Source of the DNA: Phaseolus vulgaris
Lineage: Eukaryota > Streptophyta > Magnoliopsida > Fabales > Fabaceae
Length of the DNA stretch: 64,000 nucleotides
Direction of reading: 5' to 3'
Assembly (NCBI RefSeq): GCF_000499845.2
Contig: NC_023749.2
Coordinates: 23,560,878-23,624,877 of the forward strand
Each line of letters opens with the position of its first letter. The first letter of the stretch is position 1. Shown one piece after another: positions 33,917 through 45,437 of the stretch. The notes beneath the pieces were generated by a model that was not told where the DNA came from, ran no database searches, and saw only the letters and a program-made list of their open reading frames with translations. Both the position numbers and the translations under genes were made by a program.

Positions 33917-34234
33917 AATTTCAAGAGTTATGTCATTATTTGCTATATAATAGCTTATAAATAAAATAATATTTTGTATTTGAAAATGTTTCTATAATGT
34001 TTTCTCTAAAAATAAAAGTAAATTTAAGGCTATATAGGAATTGATGAAATCAATATCGATTTAGATTGAATCGCAAAAATTATACCTTCAGTTTCAGTTT
34101 ATCAGATTGTAAAACGCACCACTGGTTAAGTATGAAAAGAGATATTCTTTTTGGGAAAAAAATAAAAATAAAATGAAATGAAACAGAATGCCTCAATTCT
34201 TATACAAGTACCACCGTGTAACATCTCAGAGCAT

Positions 34235-35047
34235 TGTTGGGTTGGACTCACTTCTTATGTGGAGGTCCAGTCCAATATTAACCTTTAGGGTTTTTTCGAA
34301 CAGAGAGACCACAATCAACAAAATAGACAGATAGAGAAAAGAGAGAGGAAAGAATAAAGAGAGAAAATTTCACAAAACAACTTTCGGCCGCCACCAACGC
34401 TTTGTTCATTGTTGGATAGGGCTGAAATTTTGTCAGCAGGTTCATACTTTGTGTGACTTCAATCTGACAGTTCGGATCTTGCAAAAGTTGTTTGAGTAGA
34501 GAGAAATTAATCTCACACTGCAACAGAGCATTTCTATTGAGGACGAAACTTTTCGGATTGCTATTTCTGTTTGGTCCACCGTTGGATCGGGCTGAAATTT
34601 TGTCAGCAGGTTCATACTTCGTGGTGCTTCAATTGGACCGTTCAAATTGTTCAAACGTCACTGGAACAGTGATATATAGGCTGCATATGGTAGCTCCAGT
34701 TTTGTGAATTTTTCAGGTTTTCTTGTTCTATGTTTCATCTTTGTTATATTGCTATTTGGCTGATTATTGAGCACAATTTTTGCTGTGATTTGAGACTCTC
34801 TTGTAACCATAACTTTGATCATAGTGCTGTCATTATTTGTTATTGTTCCTCAAAGATTCTTACAAGTTGGAGAAATTATTATCTGGTGCTTATTTATCTT
34901 GTTGAGATATTATTGTTATTGTGTTAAATTTTCCATAGAGACAACAATATAACCTAAACCATACCAAAAGAAAACAAAAAAACTCCCAGCAAAAGAATCT
35001 AACACTACTCAAGCTGACTCTTGGGAGTAGCATTCTAGACCCCAACA
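34235..35047 (+). mobile_element. Possible solo LTR (copia-like appearance)
   Basis: Begins TGTTGGGTTGGACTC and ends GACCCCAACA, giving a 7-bp terminal inverted repeat TGTTGGG/CCCAACA over 813 bp. A TATA-like TATATAGG lies near 34673. No clear 5-bp target duplication (left AGCAT, right CATCT, only CAT shared) and no adjoining primer site seen. Confidence 0.35.
34412..34645 (+). repeat. Imperfect direct repeat, offset ~169 bp
   Basis: The phrase 'gggctgaaattttgtcagca' with about 60 bp of context occurs near 34425 and 34590. The flanks are diverged. It lies within the candidate solo LTR. Confidence 0.6.
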
Positions 35048-35828
35048 CATCTTTGTTTTATCACCAATACCCTGCACACAGAAAGAGAATCAAGAAATCC
35101 AGCCTTTGGGTATTCCTGTGCATAGCAAACACCTCTGGCCCACTTGTTCATCACCACAGTACATCAGCTGCTTATTATCACAAGCTCAAACTTTTGATCA
35201 CCAATTCTGAATAAAAAATGGGAGCTGAGATGCATGGGCTAGAAAATGCAAAAATGATCTACCGCTAAACCTGCTTTGTTGCACCTTTAGTTGACGCATA
35301 TAACTACAGCATTATGCACCATACCTGAATGAATATTGCACAAAAACATCATCCAAATAATCAAAACATCATCCAAATAATCAGGTTGGTCTTCATAGAA
35401 TCAGAACAATCCCCTACTTTGGATTAACTCTTTTAGTACTGCCTCTATGACATAGAGATTTGACCAGAGACCACAGAAACAATTTTTATTTTTTTTGTAA
35501 GTAACCACTTTGTTTTATTTCTCACTCCTTTTCAAAAATTGTAAAACTTTAGATTTTAATATAAAAAAAATTGTTTAACAAAACCAAAATAAATATATGG
35601 GAGAAAATAAAATTCAGATCAATAATTTTTATTAGTTCAGATTAATCAACCAATATGTACTTAAGTTGCAAAAACATTGTTATGACACTAGAAAAATCAT
35701 CTATCAAATCAAATGATATGAATACAAGACTTTTAAAGGAAAACTAATATAAAATTTGGTCTAATTCTTAATTGTTTCATTTTGTGCATATGTCTAGCCT
35801 TTATTTTGTCTTTTCTGATTTTAGCATT

Positions 35829-37040
35829 TGTTCCGTCCGGTTGACAGGGACGTCTTCGTGCGCGACCTCAACCGTCAGCTAGGGACTCCTTCCCACTGAT
35901 TTCCTGTGGATTCCTGCAAAAAAGAGGACAAAGAGGCGCCTTAGCGGCCGTTTGCACTCCGACGCTCAAGTCAGCCAGCAAGAAACACCAAAACTATTCA
36001 CCTCCGTCTCTGAGCACCGCGTATGGCACTCTGAAGGTGGTAAGAAATAACTGTGTACTGTATATCTGTGTTCTCTCCTTCAGGCAAAAATGTTCCCCAA
36101 TCCCTTGTTCGTAACTAATGAAGCACGAGCAAGCAACTAGAGAGCTCTGGTAAATTTGCAGAAAGTTCGAACCCTTTTTCCAACATTCTCTGCGCTATTT
36201 AAACTACCCAAGCATTTAAAGCGTCTTAAAGCGCTTTTAATCACAAACGTAACGCACTCATTAAAGCGCTTAATTAGAAAACGTAGCTCATTTAAGACGT
36301 TGAAACGCTAGGGAGCCATTATAGTACCTGAATGCTCGAAAGGGAAACTGTATTGAATGACTTTTAATTACCTAGCACCTGACTAAAGGATGTTTCTATT
36401 CTGGCATGGTTGTCGTACACGTGGAGGGCCTCACGATGCCATGACCCCATCTGGGGGCGTTTCTGCCCATCTGGGGACGTCTCTACGTGTGAGTCCTCCT
36501 GCTTGGGAGTGCTACTGCGCTAGGGGTGACTTTTTGGGTGCCAACTCATGCACCCAAGTATCTAGTCACTTACTTCGAGAGCGTATCTGCCTTCCTTTTG
36601 TACTCTGCACCCGGTTGCCCTGGGCGTGACTTTTCTCTTGAGTCGTATCTGCCCCACAGGCGTCTCTGGGGCGGGAGGAGCACTTCACGAGTCAGGCTGC
36701 CCTACACTGGTACTATTACTATGGCCTTGAAGCCACCTTTTCCTTCTCTTTATCGCTGCCCCGTGCTATTGGGACCTGAGGCCTTCCCACAGCATCGCTC
36801 CCTCCATGGTCTTTCCTACCCATGGGTATCGGGGAACCACACCGTGATTGCCTTGCTTCAGCACTGTTTGATCTGGCGACGCCCTGGTTGGGCGACGCCT
36901 TTGCCTAGGCGACGCCTTGCCTTGGCGACGCTTCCTCTTGGCGTCTCTCCACCTAGGCGACGCCTTGCGTTGACTTTGACTCTCCATACGTTGACTTTGA
37001 CTTTGACTTAGTCAACGCCCCGGATACGGGACGGTACACA
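35829..37040 (-). mobile_element. TAT2 3' LTR (outermost, complete)
   Basis: Minus strand TGTGTACCGTCCCGTATCC...CCGTCCGGAACA-type end, about 1212 bp. The stretch 35940-35990 parallels the TAT LTR ('cactccgacgctcaagtcag' is shared). A TTTAAATAG-like word near 36195-36204 could be the TATA box. From about 36403 to the end the LTR is also unit 1 of the array. Confidence 0.7.
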
Positions 37041-37143
37041 AGCCCGCCAGTCTTAAGCTGAAGACTTGTCTTCAGTGTAAAGACTAAAGCCTCGCCCACG
37101 CCGTCCACGTGCCATCCTGATGACGTGTCATTCCCTGGTGACT

Positions 37144-37163
37144 CAACAATTCTCGAATTGTTG
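37144..37163. repeat. Palindrome at array unit junction
   Basis: CAACAATTCTCGAATTGTTG: 9-bp inverted arms around TC. Recurs at 37919, 38686, 39452, 45530 (one mismatch), 46318 and 47085. In six units the next unit's LTR sequence starts just after it; at 47104 unique TAT2 sequence follows instead. Confidence 0.85.
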
Positions 37164-40152
37164 ACGTGTGGCATGGCTGTCGTACACGTGGAGGGCCTCA
37201 CGACGCCATGACCCCATCTGGGGGCGTTTCTGCCCATCTGGGGACGTCTCTACGTGTGAGTCCTCCTGCTTGGGAGTGCTACTGCGCTAGGGGTGACTTT
37301 TTGGGTGCCAACTCATGCACCCAAGTATCTAGTCACTTACTTCGAGAGCGTATCTGCCTTCCTTTTGTACTCTACACCCGGTTGCCCTGGGCGTGACTTT
37401 CCTCTTGAGTCGTATCTGCCCCACAGGCGTCTCTGGGCGGGAGGAGCACTTCACGAGTCAGGCTGCCCTACACTGGTACTATTACTATGGCCTTGAAGCC
37501 ACCTTTTCCTTCTCTTTATCGCTGCCCCGTGCTATTGGGACCTGAGGCCTTCCCACGACATCGCTCCCTCCATGGTCTTTCCTACCTATGGGTATCGGGG
37601 AACCACACCGTGATTGCCTTGCTTCAGCACTGTTTCATCTGGCGACGCCCTGGTTGGGCGACGCCTTGCCTTGGCGGCGCGACGCCTTGCCTTGGCGGCG
37701 CGACGTTTCCTCTTGGCGCCTCTCCACCTAGGCGACGCCTTGCGTTGACTTTGACTCTCCATCCGTTGATTTTGACTTTGACTTAGTCAACGCCCCGGAT
37801 ACGGGACGGTACACAAGCCCGCCAGTCTTAAGCTGAAGACTTGTCTTCAGCGTAAAGACTAAAGCCTCGCCCACGCCGTCCACGTGCCATCCTGATGACG
37901 TGTCATTCCCTGCTGACTCAACAATTCTCGAATTGTTGACGTGTGGCATGGCTGTCGTACACGTGGAGGGCCTCACGACGCCATGACCCCATCTGGGGGC
38001 GTTTCTGCCCATCTGGGAACGTCTCTACGTGTGAGTCCTCCTGCTTGGGAGTGCTACTGCGCTAGGGGTGACTTTTTGGGTGCCAAGTCATGCACCCAAG
38101 TATCTAGTCACTTACTTCGAGAGCGTATCTGCCTTCCTTTTGTACTCTGCACCCGGTTACCCTGGGCGTGACTTTCCTCTTGAGTCGTATCTGCCCCACA
38201 GGCGTCTCTGGGGCGGGAGGAGCACTTCACGAGTCAGGCTGCCCTACACTGGTACTATTACTATGGCCTTGAAGCCACCTTTTCCTTCTCTTTATCGCTG
38301 CCCCGTGCTATTGGGACCTGAGGCCTTCCCACGGCATCGCTCCCTCCATGGTCTTTCCTACCCATGGGTATCGGGGAACCACACCGTGATTGCCTTGCTT
38401 CAGCACTGTTTGATCTGACGACGTCCTGGTTGGGCGACGCCTTTGCCTAGGCGACGCCTTGCCTTGGCGACGCTTCCTCTTGGCGTCTCTCCACCTAGGC
38501 GACGCCTTGCGTTGACTTTGACTCTCCATACGTTGACTTTGACTTTGACTTAGTCAACGCCCCGGATACGGGACGGTACACAAGCCCGCCAGTCTTAAGC
38601 TGAAGACTTGTCTTCAGCGTAAAGACTAAAGCCTCGCCCACGCCGTCCACGTGCCATCCTGATGACGTGTCATTCCCTGCTGACTCAACAATTCTCGAAT
38701 TGTTGACGTGTGGCATGGCTGTCGTACACGTGGAGGGCCTCACGACGCCATGACCCCATCTGGGGGCGTTTCTGTCCATCTGGGGACGTCTCTACGTGTG
38801 AGTCCTCCTGCTTGGGAGTGCTACTGCGCTAGGGGTGACTTTTTGGGTGCCAACTCATGCACCCAAGTATCTAGTCACTTACTTCGAGAGCGTATCTGTC
38901 TTCCTTTTGTACTCTGCACCCGGTTGCCCTGGGCGTGACTTTCCTCTTGAGTCGTATCTGCCCCACAGGCGTCTCTGGGGCGGGAGGAGCACTTCACGAG
39001 TCAGGCTGCCCTACACTGGTACTATTACTATGGCCTTGAAGCCACCTTTTCCTTCTCTTTATCGCTGCCCCGTGCTATTGGGACCTGAGGCCTTCCCACG
39101 GCATCGCTCCCTCCATGGTCTTTCCTACCCATGGGTATCGGGGAACCACACCGTGATTGCCTTGCTTCAGCACTGTTTGATCTGGCGACGTCCTGGTTGG
39201 GCGACGCCTTTGCCTAGGCGACGCCTTGCCTTGGCGACGCTTCCTCTTGCGTCTCTCCACCTAGGCGACGCCTTGCGTTGACTTTGACTCTCCATCCGTT
39301 GACTTTGACTTTGACTTAGTCAACGCCCCGGATACGGGACGGTACACAAGCCCGCTAGTCTTAAGCTGAAGACTTGTCTTCAGCGTAAAGACTAAAGCCT
39401 CGCCCACGCCGTCCACGTGCCATCCTGATGACGTGTCATTCCCTGCTGACTCAACAATTCTCGAATTGTTGACGTGTGGCATAGCTGTCGTACACGTGGA
39501 GGGCCTCACGACGCCATGACCCCATCTGGGGGCGTTTCTGCCCATCTGGGGACGTCTCTACGTGTGAGTCCTCCTGCTTGGGAGTGCTACTGCGCTAGGG
39601 GTGACTTTTTGGGTGCCAATTCATGCACCCAAGTATCTAGTCACTTACTTCGAGAGCGTATCTGCCTTCCTTTTATACTCTGCACCCGGTTGCCCTGGGC
39701 GTGACTTTCCTCTTGAGTCGTATCTGCCCCACAGGTGTCTCTAGGGCGGGAGGAGCACTTCACGAGTCAGGCTGCCCTACACTGGTACTATTACTATGGC
39801 CTTGAAGCCACCTTTTCCTTCTCTTTATCGTTGCCCCGTGCTATTGGGAGCTGAGGCCTTCCCACGGCATCGCTCTCTCCATGGTCTTTCCTACCCATGG
39901 GTATCGGGGAACCACACCGTGATTGCCTTGCTTCAGCACTGTTTGATCTGGCGACGCCCTGGTTGGGCGACGCCTTTGCCTAGGCGACGCCTTGCCTTGG
40001 CGGCGCGACGCCTTGTCTTGGCGACGCTTCCTCTTGGCGTCTCTCCACCTAGGCGACGCCTTGCGTTGACTTTGACTCTCCATCTGTTGACTTTGACTTT
40101 GACTTAGTCAACGCCCCGGATACGGGACGGTACACAAGCCCGCCAGTCTTGA

Positions 40153-40901
40153 TGATGGAGGAGGGCCCAAGCTCACCACACGATGAAAGCCAAACCTCCA
40201 AGACTAGACGGTCTAGCCTATGATGAGGAGCGTCTAGACTCAAAAAGGAACGTCTAGCCCATGAAGAGGAGCGTCTAGGCCATGATGAGGAGCGGCTACA
40301 TAAGGAGCGTCTAGGCCATGATGAGGATTCCTTCTAGACCGTCTAGCTTCACATACACATGGGTCAAAGCTACGGTTTTGGGAAGAGAAGACCTTTGTAA
40401 TTGTTACATAAAGGCCCATTAGGGGTGCTTAGTAATTAGTGTAGTGTAGAAAGCATATTTGTGGGAACATTCTAGAAAGACCATGGAGGGGGGGTGAGCA
40501 TAAAAACTAGACACACCCCTCCCCATGTGCTCATTTGTGCACCCATGTGCCATGTGCACCCATGTGCTTCACATTTACATTTCATTTGGTTAGCATTAGG
40601 GTTGCATTATGGTCCTCCTTAGCCTATAAAAGGAGGAGCCTACACCTTGTATTTTCAAGTTTAATTGAGTATTGTTATGCTGCCATTTTTGTGCACTAGC
40701 TTTACTTCTCCTAGAAATCTAGGCTATAAACTTCAATCCTTTCACCTTTCTCCCTTGAGCTGGCCGAACCACTCAAACACCACACTCATCATGCACCTTC
40801 AAAGCCAACACAACTCCTAGGAGGGCTTTGTTTCACTCACCCATTGCTTCCGCATCACTTTTTACTACTTTGATTCAAGAAGAACACATGAAATGCCATC
40901 A
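40153..40901 (+). mobile_element. naGYP 5' LTR
   Basis: TGATGGAGGAGG...ATGCCATCA, 749 bp. The first 200 bp contains short repeats of AGCGTCTAGGCCATGATGAG type. TATA box TATAAAAGG at 40625-40633. Confidence 0.9.
40625..40633 (+). promoter_or_regulatory. Putative TATA box of naGYP LTR
   Basis: TATAAAAGG, also in the 3' LTR at 45161-45169, in the expected U3 position. Confidence 0.55.
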
Positions 40902-40903
40902 TT

Positions 40904-40916
40904 TGGTATCATGAGC
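40904..40916 (+). promoter_or_regulatory. naGYP primer binding site, tRNA-iMet type
   Basis: TGGTATCATGAGC, two bases after the LTR end. Same type as GYP. Confidence 0.8.
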
Positions 40917-42828
40917 TTTTGGTTCTTCAAGATGAGTAGCTTGGTCTTTTAATTTCAGTTCTTCTTTATTTCATCTTTGTCATTTCAATTCCTTACTTGT
41001 CTTGCTGTTTTTATATTTTAAGTTGTTCTTGGTGTGCTTATGGAAGATCCAACCAAAGCACAATTGTTCAATTGATCTTGAACAAATTCTGTGCAGCTTG
41101 TGATAGGATTCCTTACACCATTGTGTGGCTGTTTTTCTTTTAGGAAATTGAGTCCTTATTGCTTTCTTATAATTGCTTCATTTTATGCTCTGAGTCTTTA
41201 TTTTCTGAATCTATAAATGTTGTGTCAAGTCATGTGAATCCATAATTGTCATCAATTCTTAGTAGTCCTATTTTTTGGCTTGATTGTTTCTTGTTTTTGG
41301 GTCTCTTTATATTGCTTTAATCTGCTGTTATTTTGATCCTTTGGTGCTTTTCTATTTTTAGTTTGAGTTCATAATTGTGTCTTAGTTCTTACACAATTTC
41401 CATTCTTACATTTCCATTGTGTTAATTTTGGTTATCTTGCTGTTTTCTTCCAGTTTTCCAGAATTCCCCTGTCTCATCTCTCTGTTCTGGGCTGTTTTGT
41501 TTTAAAAAAATATTTCCACCCATAGGAAAATTATGATTTTCTGGAAAATGCAAGTTTAAAGTGTTATAGAAAAGAAAAAAAAAGAATGAGGTCAAAAGAA
41601 GCAACAGAAAAAAAATGATAAATCTTACAAAATCAGAGTGCAAATCTTGAGCGCTCCAGCTGGCCTAACTGCACACCAAATTTGCAAAAATTATTAAAAA
41701 AAAATGGTGCATGCGTTTTAGGTGATTCCAAAGCCAAAATTTAGATAAGATCCTGAATTTTCTTGCATCCAAATTTCAGACACAAATTTTACAATTACAG
41801 CTCAGCATAAATCGGGGAACAAACACGTTTTCTGGCCCACAACATTTTCCAGTGGTGCTGTTTTTTTATTTGGTCATCTAATCTAGTGCTTTTCTTTAGG
41901 AATTCCTTTTGTGTGCCAACTTTTATTAAGTACCTTTAATTGTTTGCTTTAATTTCTTGAATCTCTTTCTAAGTTGTCATATTATAAATCCTTTTGGTAG
42001 TACTGTTTTCTTTCAATTAAATTTGTTTCTTGCTTTTGTTTCTTGACCTCTCATTTTGGGTGCTGGAATTTAATTCTCTCTTGGTGCTTATGTGCATGGA
42101 AATTGACTTGGTTTAAGGTTAAGCCCTTGTGAATAGGTGCTGGAAATTGGAGAATTAAAGCCAACTTTCTAAGGAGGAGTCAAAGCTAAGGCCGAAACAA
42201 GCTTTCTTGAAACAAACACTACAAACACCTAGAAGATCAACAATCAAGACAACAAAGAAAGTGCACTAACCAAAAAGAGGAACAACAAAGGGGGTTTTCT
42301 TATTCCCTTTACAACTTGGTTTATTGTTAATTACCTCTTTTAAATTACGTTTTAGACGGTGAGTGTGTCTTCAAGGGCTCAAAGTGTCCAAGAAGCCTCA
42401 CCTAGGGCCGAATAGTATAGCATTCTTGATTAGTAATTGTTACTTGTTTGTAATTGCTTTTCTTTTGCTTTCATAGCTATGTTTTGCATGTTTAATTTTG
42501 TTAATTGTTGGTGATTGTCTTTCTTTTTGCTTAGTAGTAACGCTTTGCATGCTTATTTTGTGTTAAACCGACTAGCTTTGTTAAATTAGTTAGCATACAT
42601 TGTTTTCTTACATTGAAAAAAAAAATTGATTTCTCAACTTATTTGTGTTCTAAGTGTTTCACTAAGAGAAAGTCTTGTGTGAAGATATTGGAGGATAGTT
42701 TTTGGCAAGGAAAAGGCTTGGTATTTAAGTAGTCCTTTGTGACTCACCTCCCTTACCTGGAAAACTACCTTCTTTAACTTTCCTAAACTTTCTCAAAGTA
42801 AAACACCTATATACACAAAGCTTTAGCC
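40917..42828 (+). other. naGYP leader
   Basis: A 1.9-kb T-rich non-coding leader, nothing gene-like. The last 100 bp has the 'ctttgtgactcacctccc' motif shared with the ATH leader. Confidence 0.65.
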
Positions 42829-44739
42829 ATGTCTTCTTCTTCTCATTCTACAATGTCTATTGGAAGTGAATTAAAATCTTTAAAAACTCTTTTGAAAGAA
42901 GTTTCACAAACTGTGCAATCAATTGCATATAGACAATTGGAGAGTGAGACTAAACTTAATGTTTTGACTAAAGCAAAGGATGAGAAGTCTCACATTCTAA
43001 AAAAATTACCTTCTCATGCATATATCTCTAAAGATCATGATTCTTTTGGGGAGGGAAGCATTAGAGTAAATGATTATTATCAAGCACCCCCTAGAAGACA
43101 TAGAGGAGATAGAAAAGAACAAGAAAACCCAAGAGAGGTTAGGGTAGACCAACCCCAATTCCATGGAAAAGAAAATATAGAAGCTTGCCTAGATTGGGAA
43201 ATGAGGGTAGAAAAATTGTTTGCTTCCCATAAAGAAAGAAAGGAAAGAAAAATACAAAATAAGAGAGGGGAAGTCGAAAGGGAAGCTAAAGAAAAAGAAG
43301 AAAAAGAAAAGCATGAGAAGACCCTTGAAGAACAAAAGGCGTGGGAGAAGAGTGTTCCTTCCCACAAGGTCATTCAACAAGACCAAAGATTTAAAAATAC
43401 CTTTGAAAATATGTGTCTTGTTGAACAACCTCAAAGCCTTACCTTTTGTAAAGGAACACTTGCAAGCCTAAGTGAAAAAGAAGAGTCTTTAAAAGAAGCT
43501 TGCATAGATAAAAATGAAATAGATTATTTCTCATATGTGCTAGGATATCACCAAGTGAATGTCAAATTTTTTATAAGCATCTACAAAAACAATTTTTTAT
43601 GTGAAGTAGTGCCTAAAGAAACTTGTCATGTCTTATTGAGACAACCATTGCAAAGTGTACAAATCCTTATAAACAATGGTTGTCACAACGAGACTATCCT
43701 TACACATAAGAGAAAAAGTCTTCATGAAGGAGAACTCATGGGACAAATTAGAGTTGATAAAACTCTAGAGCTTTTAAAAGGAAAACTTTTGTCCCCCATG
43801 AGAAAAGAAGTTCAAAGACATTACCTTAGGTACAATTCTTGTTTTCAAAATACGCCCAAGGCAATGTCTCATAAACTCTATACTCCTTCACCTTTTGCAA
43901 ATGATCCTTGGGAAGATATAAATTTCCTATTAAAACTCCCTAGGACAACAAAAGGTTGTGATTCAATCTTCATGGTTATGGATAAACTCTTCTCTAGAGA
44001 AGTGATACATCTTCATGGTTTATCTTCAAGCATAGTGTTGAATAGAGTTCCAAATTTCGCAAACCATGATTTGAGGATTTCCTTTGGAAAACTTGCAACT
44101 AAATTGCACACTTTAAATTCTTATCATCCTCAAACGCATGGTCAAAATATATTTGAAAATCTAGCTCTTTCTACTATGCCTAGAATAATCATGAAGTGCA
44201 CACACAACTCTAGAGGTGAGCAAACATACCATAAAGTAGTTCACAAAACTACTTATATTTCTACTTTTAAAGTTATGTGTGGGTTCAATCATCTTTCTCC
44301 TTTTAAGTTGTTACCATCTTCTATAGGATTTATGCCTAAAGAGAAAGTAACCACAAATGAACCTTTTAAAATACATAAGATGATTAGAGACCACACACAA
44401 CCATTAAAAGAGAAACTTTGTCCAAGGTTGCCAAAACCAAAAGAAAAGCAAAAATGGCAACCTAGTAAAATTAATTTGCAAACTAACACCTATGCCTTAT
44501 TTGATTATTTCTATAGGTGGACGTTTGATCCAGGAGGACAAGCTTTGGCGAAGCAAAAGGTTGCTATCCGAGATCAAGTCTGTAGATCTGAGGGTAGATC
44601 TTTTCCCGAAGGAGGAGATGATGGACACCATCCAGCCACAACCATCCCCCTAGTTGAAGAAAAAGCTTTGGATTTGAGGACAAATCCTTTTCAAGAGGGA
44701 GGGGATGATGGAGGAGGGCCCAAGCTCACCACACGATGA
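42829..44739 (+). CDS. naGYP 636-residue gag/integrase-derived ORF without catalytic residues
   Basis: The N-terminus (about 1-125) resembles a gypsy gag start, with an AC-LDWE-R-E-LF block matching GYP's gag. A Lys/Glu-rich stretch follows (about 135-165). Around 240-275 lies a remnant of the protease-RT linker (CEVVPKETCHVLL, compare GYP's [13 protein letters not shown]). Protease core, RT and RNase H are deleted. About 290-470 aligns with GYP integrase, but the three catalytic positions are gone: the DFILGLP Asp is Leu, VSDRDP has become VLNRVP, and the Glu after GQ is absent. The zinc-finger cysteines are mostly lost too. The frame is nevertheless open and runs into the 3' LTR. It may be a structural protein kept for mobilisation in trans, or a chance survivor; I lean to the former. 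Confidence 0.75.
   Translation: MSSSSHSTMSIGSELKSLKTLLKEVSQTVQSIAYRQLESETKLNVLTKAKDEKSHILKKLPSHAYISKDHDSFGEGSIRVNDYYQAPPRRHRGDRKEQENPREVRVDQPQFHGKENIEACLDWEMRVEKLFASHKERKERKIQNKRGEVEREAKEKEEKEKHEKTLEEQKAWEKSVPSHKVIQQDQRFKNTFENMCLVEQPQSLTFCKGTLASLSEKEESLKEACIDKNEIDYFSYVLGYHQVNVKFFISIYKNNFLCEVVPKETCHVLLRQPLQSVQILINNGCHNETILTHKRKSLHEGELMGQIRVDKTLELLKGKLLSPMRKEVQRHYLRYNSCFQNTPKAMSHKLYTPSPFANDPWEDINFLLKLPRTTKGCDSIFMVMDKLFSREVIHLHGLSSSIVLNRVPNFANHDLRISFGKLATKLHTLNSYHPQTHGQNIFENLALSTMPRIIMKCTHNSRGEQTYHKVVHKTTYISTFKVMCGFNHLSPFKLLPSSIGFMPKEKVTTNEPFKIHKMIRDHTQPLKEKLCPRLPKPKEKQKWQPSKINLQTNTYALFDYFYRWTFDPGGQALAKQKVAIRDQVCRSEGRSFPEGGDDGHHPATTIPLVEEKALDLRTNPFQEGGDDGGGPKLTTR
44693..44705 (+). other. naGYP polypurine tract
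   Basis: AAGAGGGAGGGGA directly before the 3' LTR. Confidence 0.75.
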
Positions 44740-45437
44740 AAGCCAAGCCTCCAAGACTAGACGGTCTAGCCTATGATGAGGAGCGTCTAGACTCAAAAAG
44801 GAGCGTCTAGCCCATGAAGAGGAGCGTCTAGGCCATGATGAGGAGCGGCTACATAAGGAGCGTCTAGGCCATGATGAGGATTCCTTCTAGACCGTCTAGC
44901 TTCACATACACATGGGTCAAAGCTACGGTTTTGGGAAGAGAAGACCTTTGTAATTGTTACATAAAGGCCCATTAGGGGTGCTTAGTAATTAGAGTAGTGT
45001 AGAAAGCATATTTGTGTGAACATTCTAGAAAGGCCATGGAGGTGGGGTGAGCATAAAAACTAGACACACCCCTCCCCATGTGCTCATTTGTGCACCCATG
45101 TGCTTCACATTTACATTTCATTTGGTTAGCATTAGGGTTGCATTATGGTCCTCCTTAGCCTATAAAAGGAGGAGCCTACACCTTGTATTTTCAAGTTTAA
45201 TTGAGTATTGTTATGCTGCCATTTTTGTGCACTAGCTTTACTTCTCCTAGAAATCTAGGCTATAAACTTCAATCCTTTCACCTTTCTCCCTTGAGCTGGC
45301 CGAACCACTCAAACACCATACTCATCATGCACCTTCAAAGCCAACACAACTCCTAGGAGGGCTTTGTTTCACTCACCCATTGCTTCCGCATCACTTTTTA
45401 CTACTTTGATTCAAGAAGAACACATGAAATGCCATCA
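44706..45437 (+). mobile_element. naGYP 3' LTR
   Basis: 732 bp. Lacks a 17-bp repeat of the 5' LTR (CACCCATGTGC region). Ends ATGCCATCA, followed by target duplication CTTAA. Confidence 0.9.

Larger units (their letters stand above)
33917..35828. other. Unassigned A/T-rich segment between TAT-B and TAT2
   Basis: No convincing gene. It contains the candidate solo LTR described separately; short ORFs at 34278-34927 are not supported. About 35050-35828 shows nothing I can assign. Confidence 0.5.
40153..45437 (+). mobile_element. naGYP: non-autonomous gypsy element inserted in the TAT2 array
   Basis: 5' LTR 40153-40901, primer site 40904-40916, long leader, one 636-codon ORF, polypurine tract 44693-44705, 3' LTR 44706-45437. 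Target duplication CTTGA (40148-40152) and CTTAA (45438-45442): the undisturbed units read CTTAA here, so the left copy has one substitution. The LTRs differ at roughly eight sites plus a 17-bp indel by eye. RT, RNase H and most of protease are missing. Confidence 0.9.
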
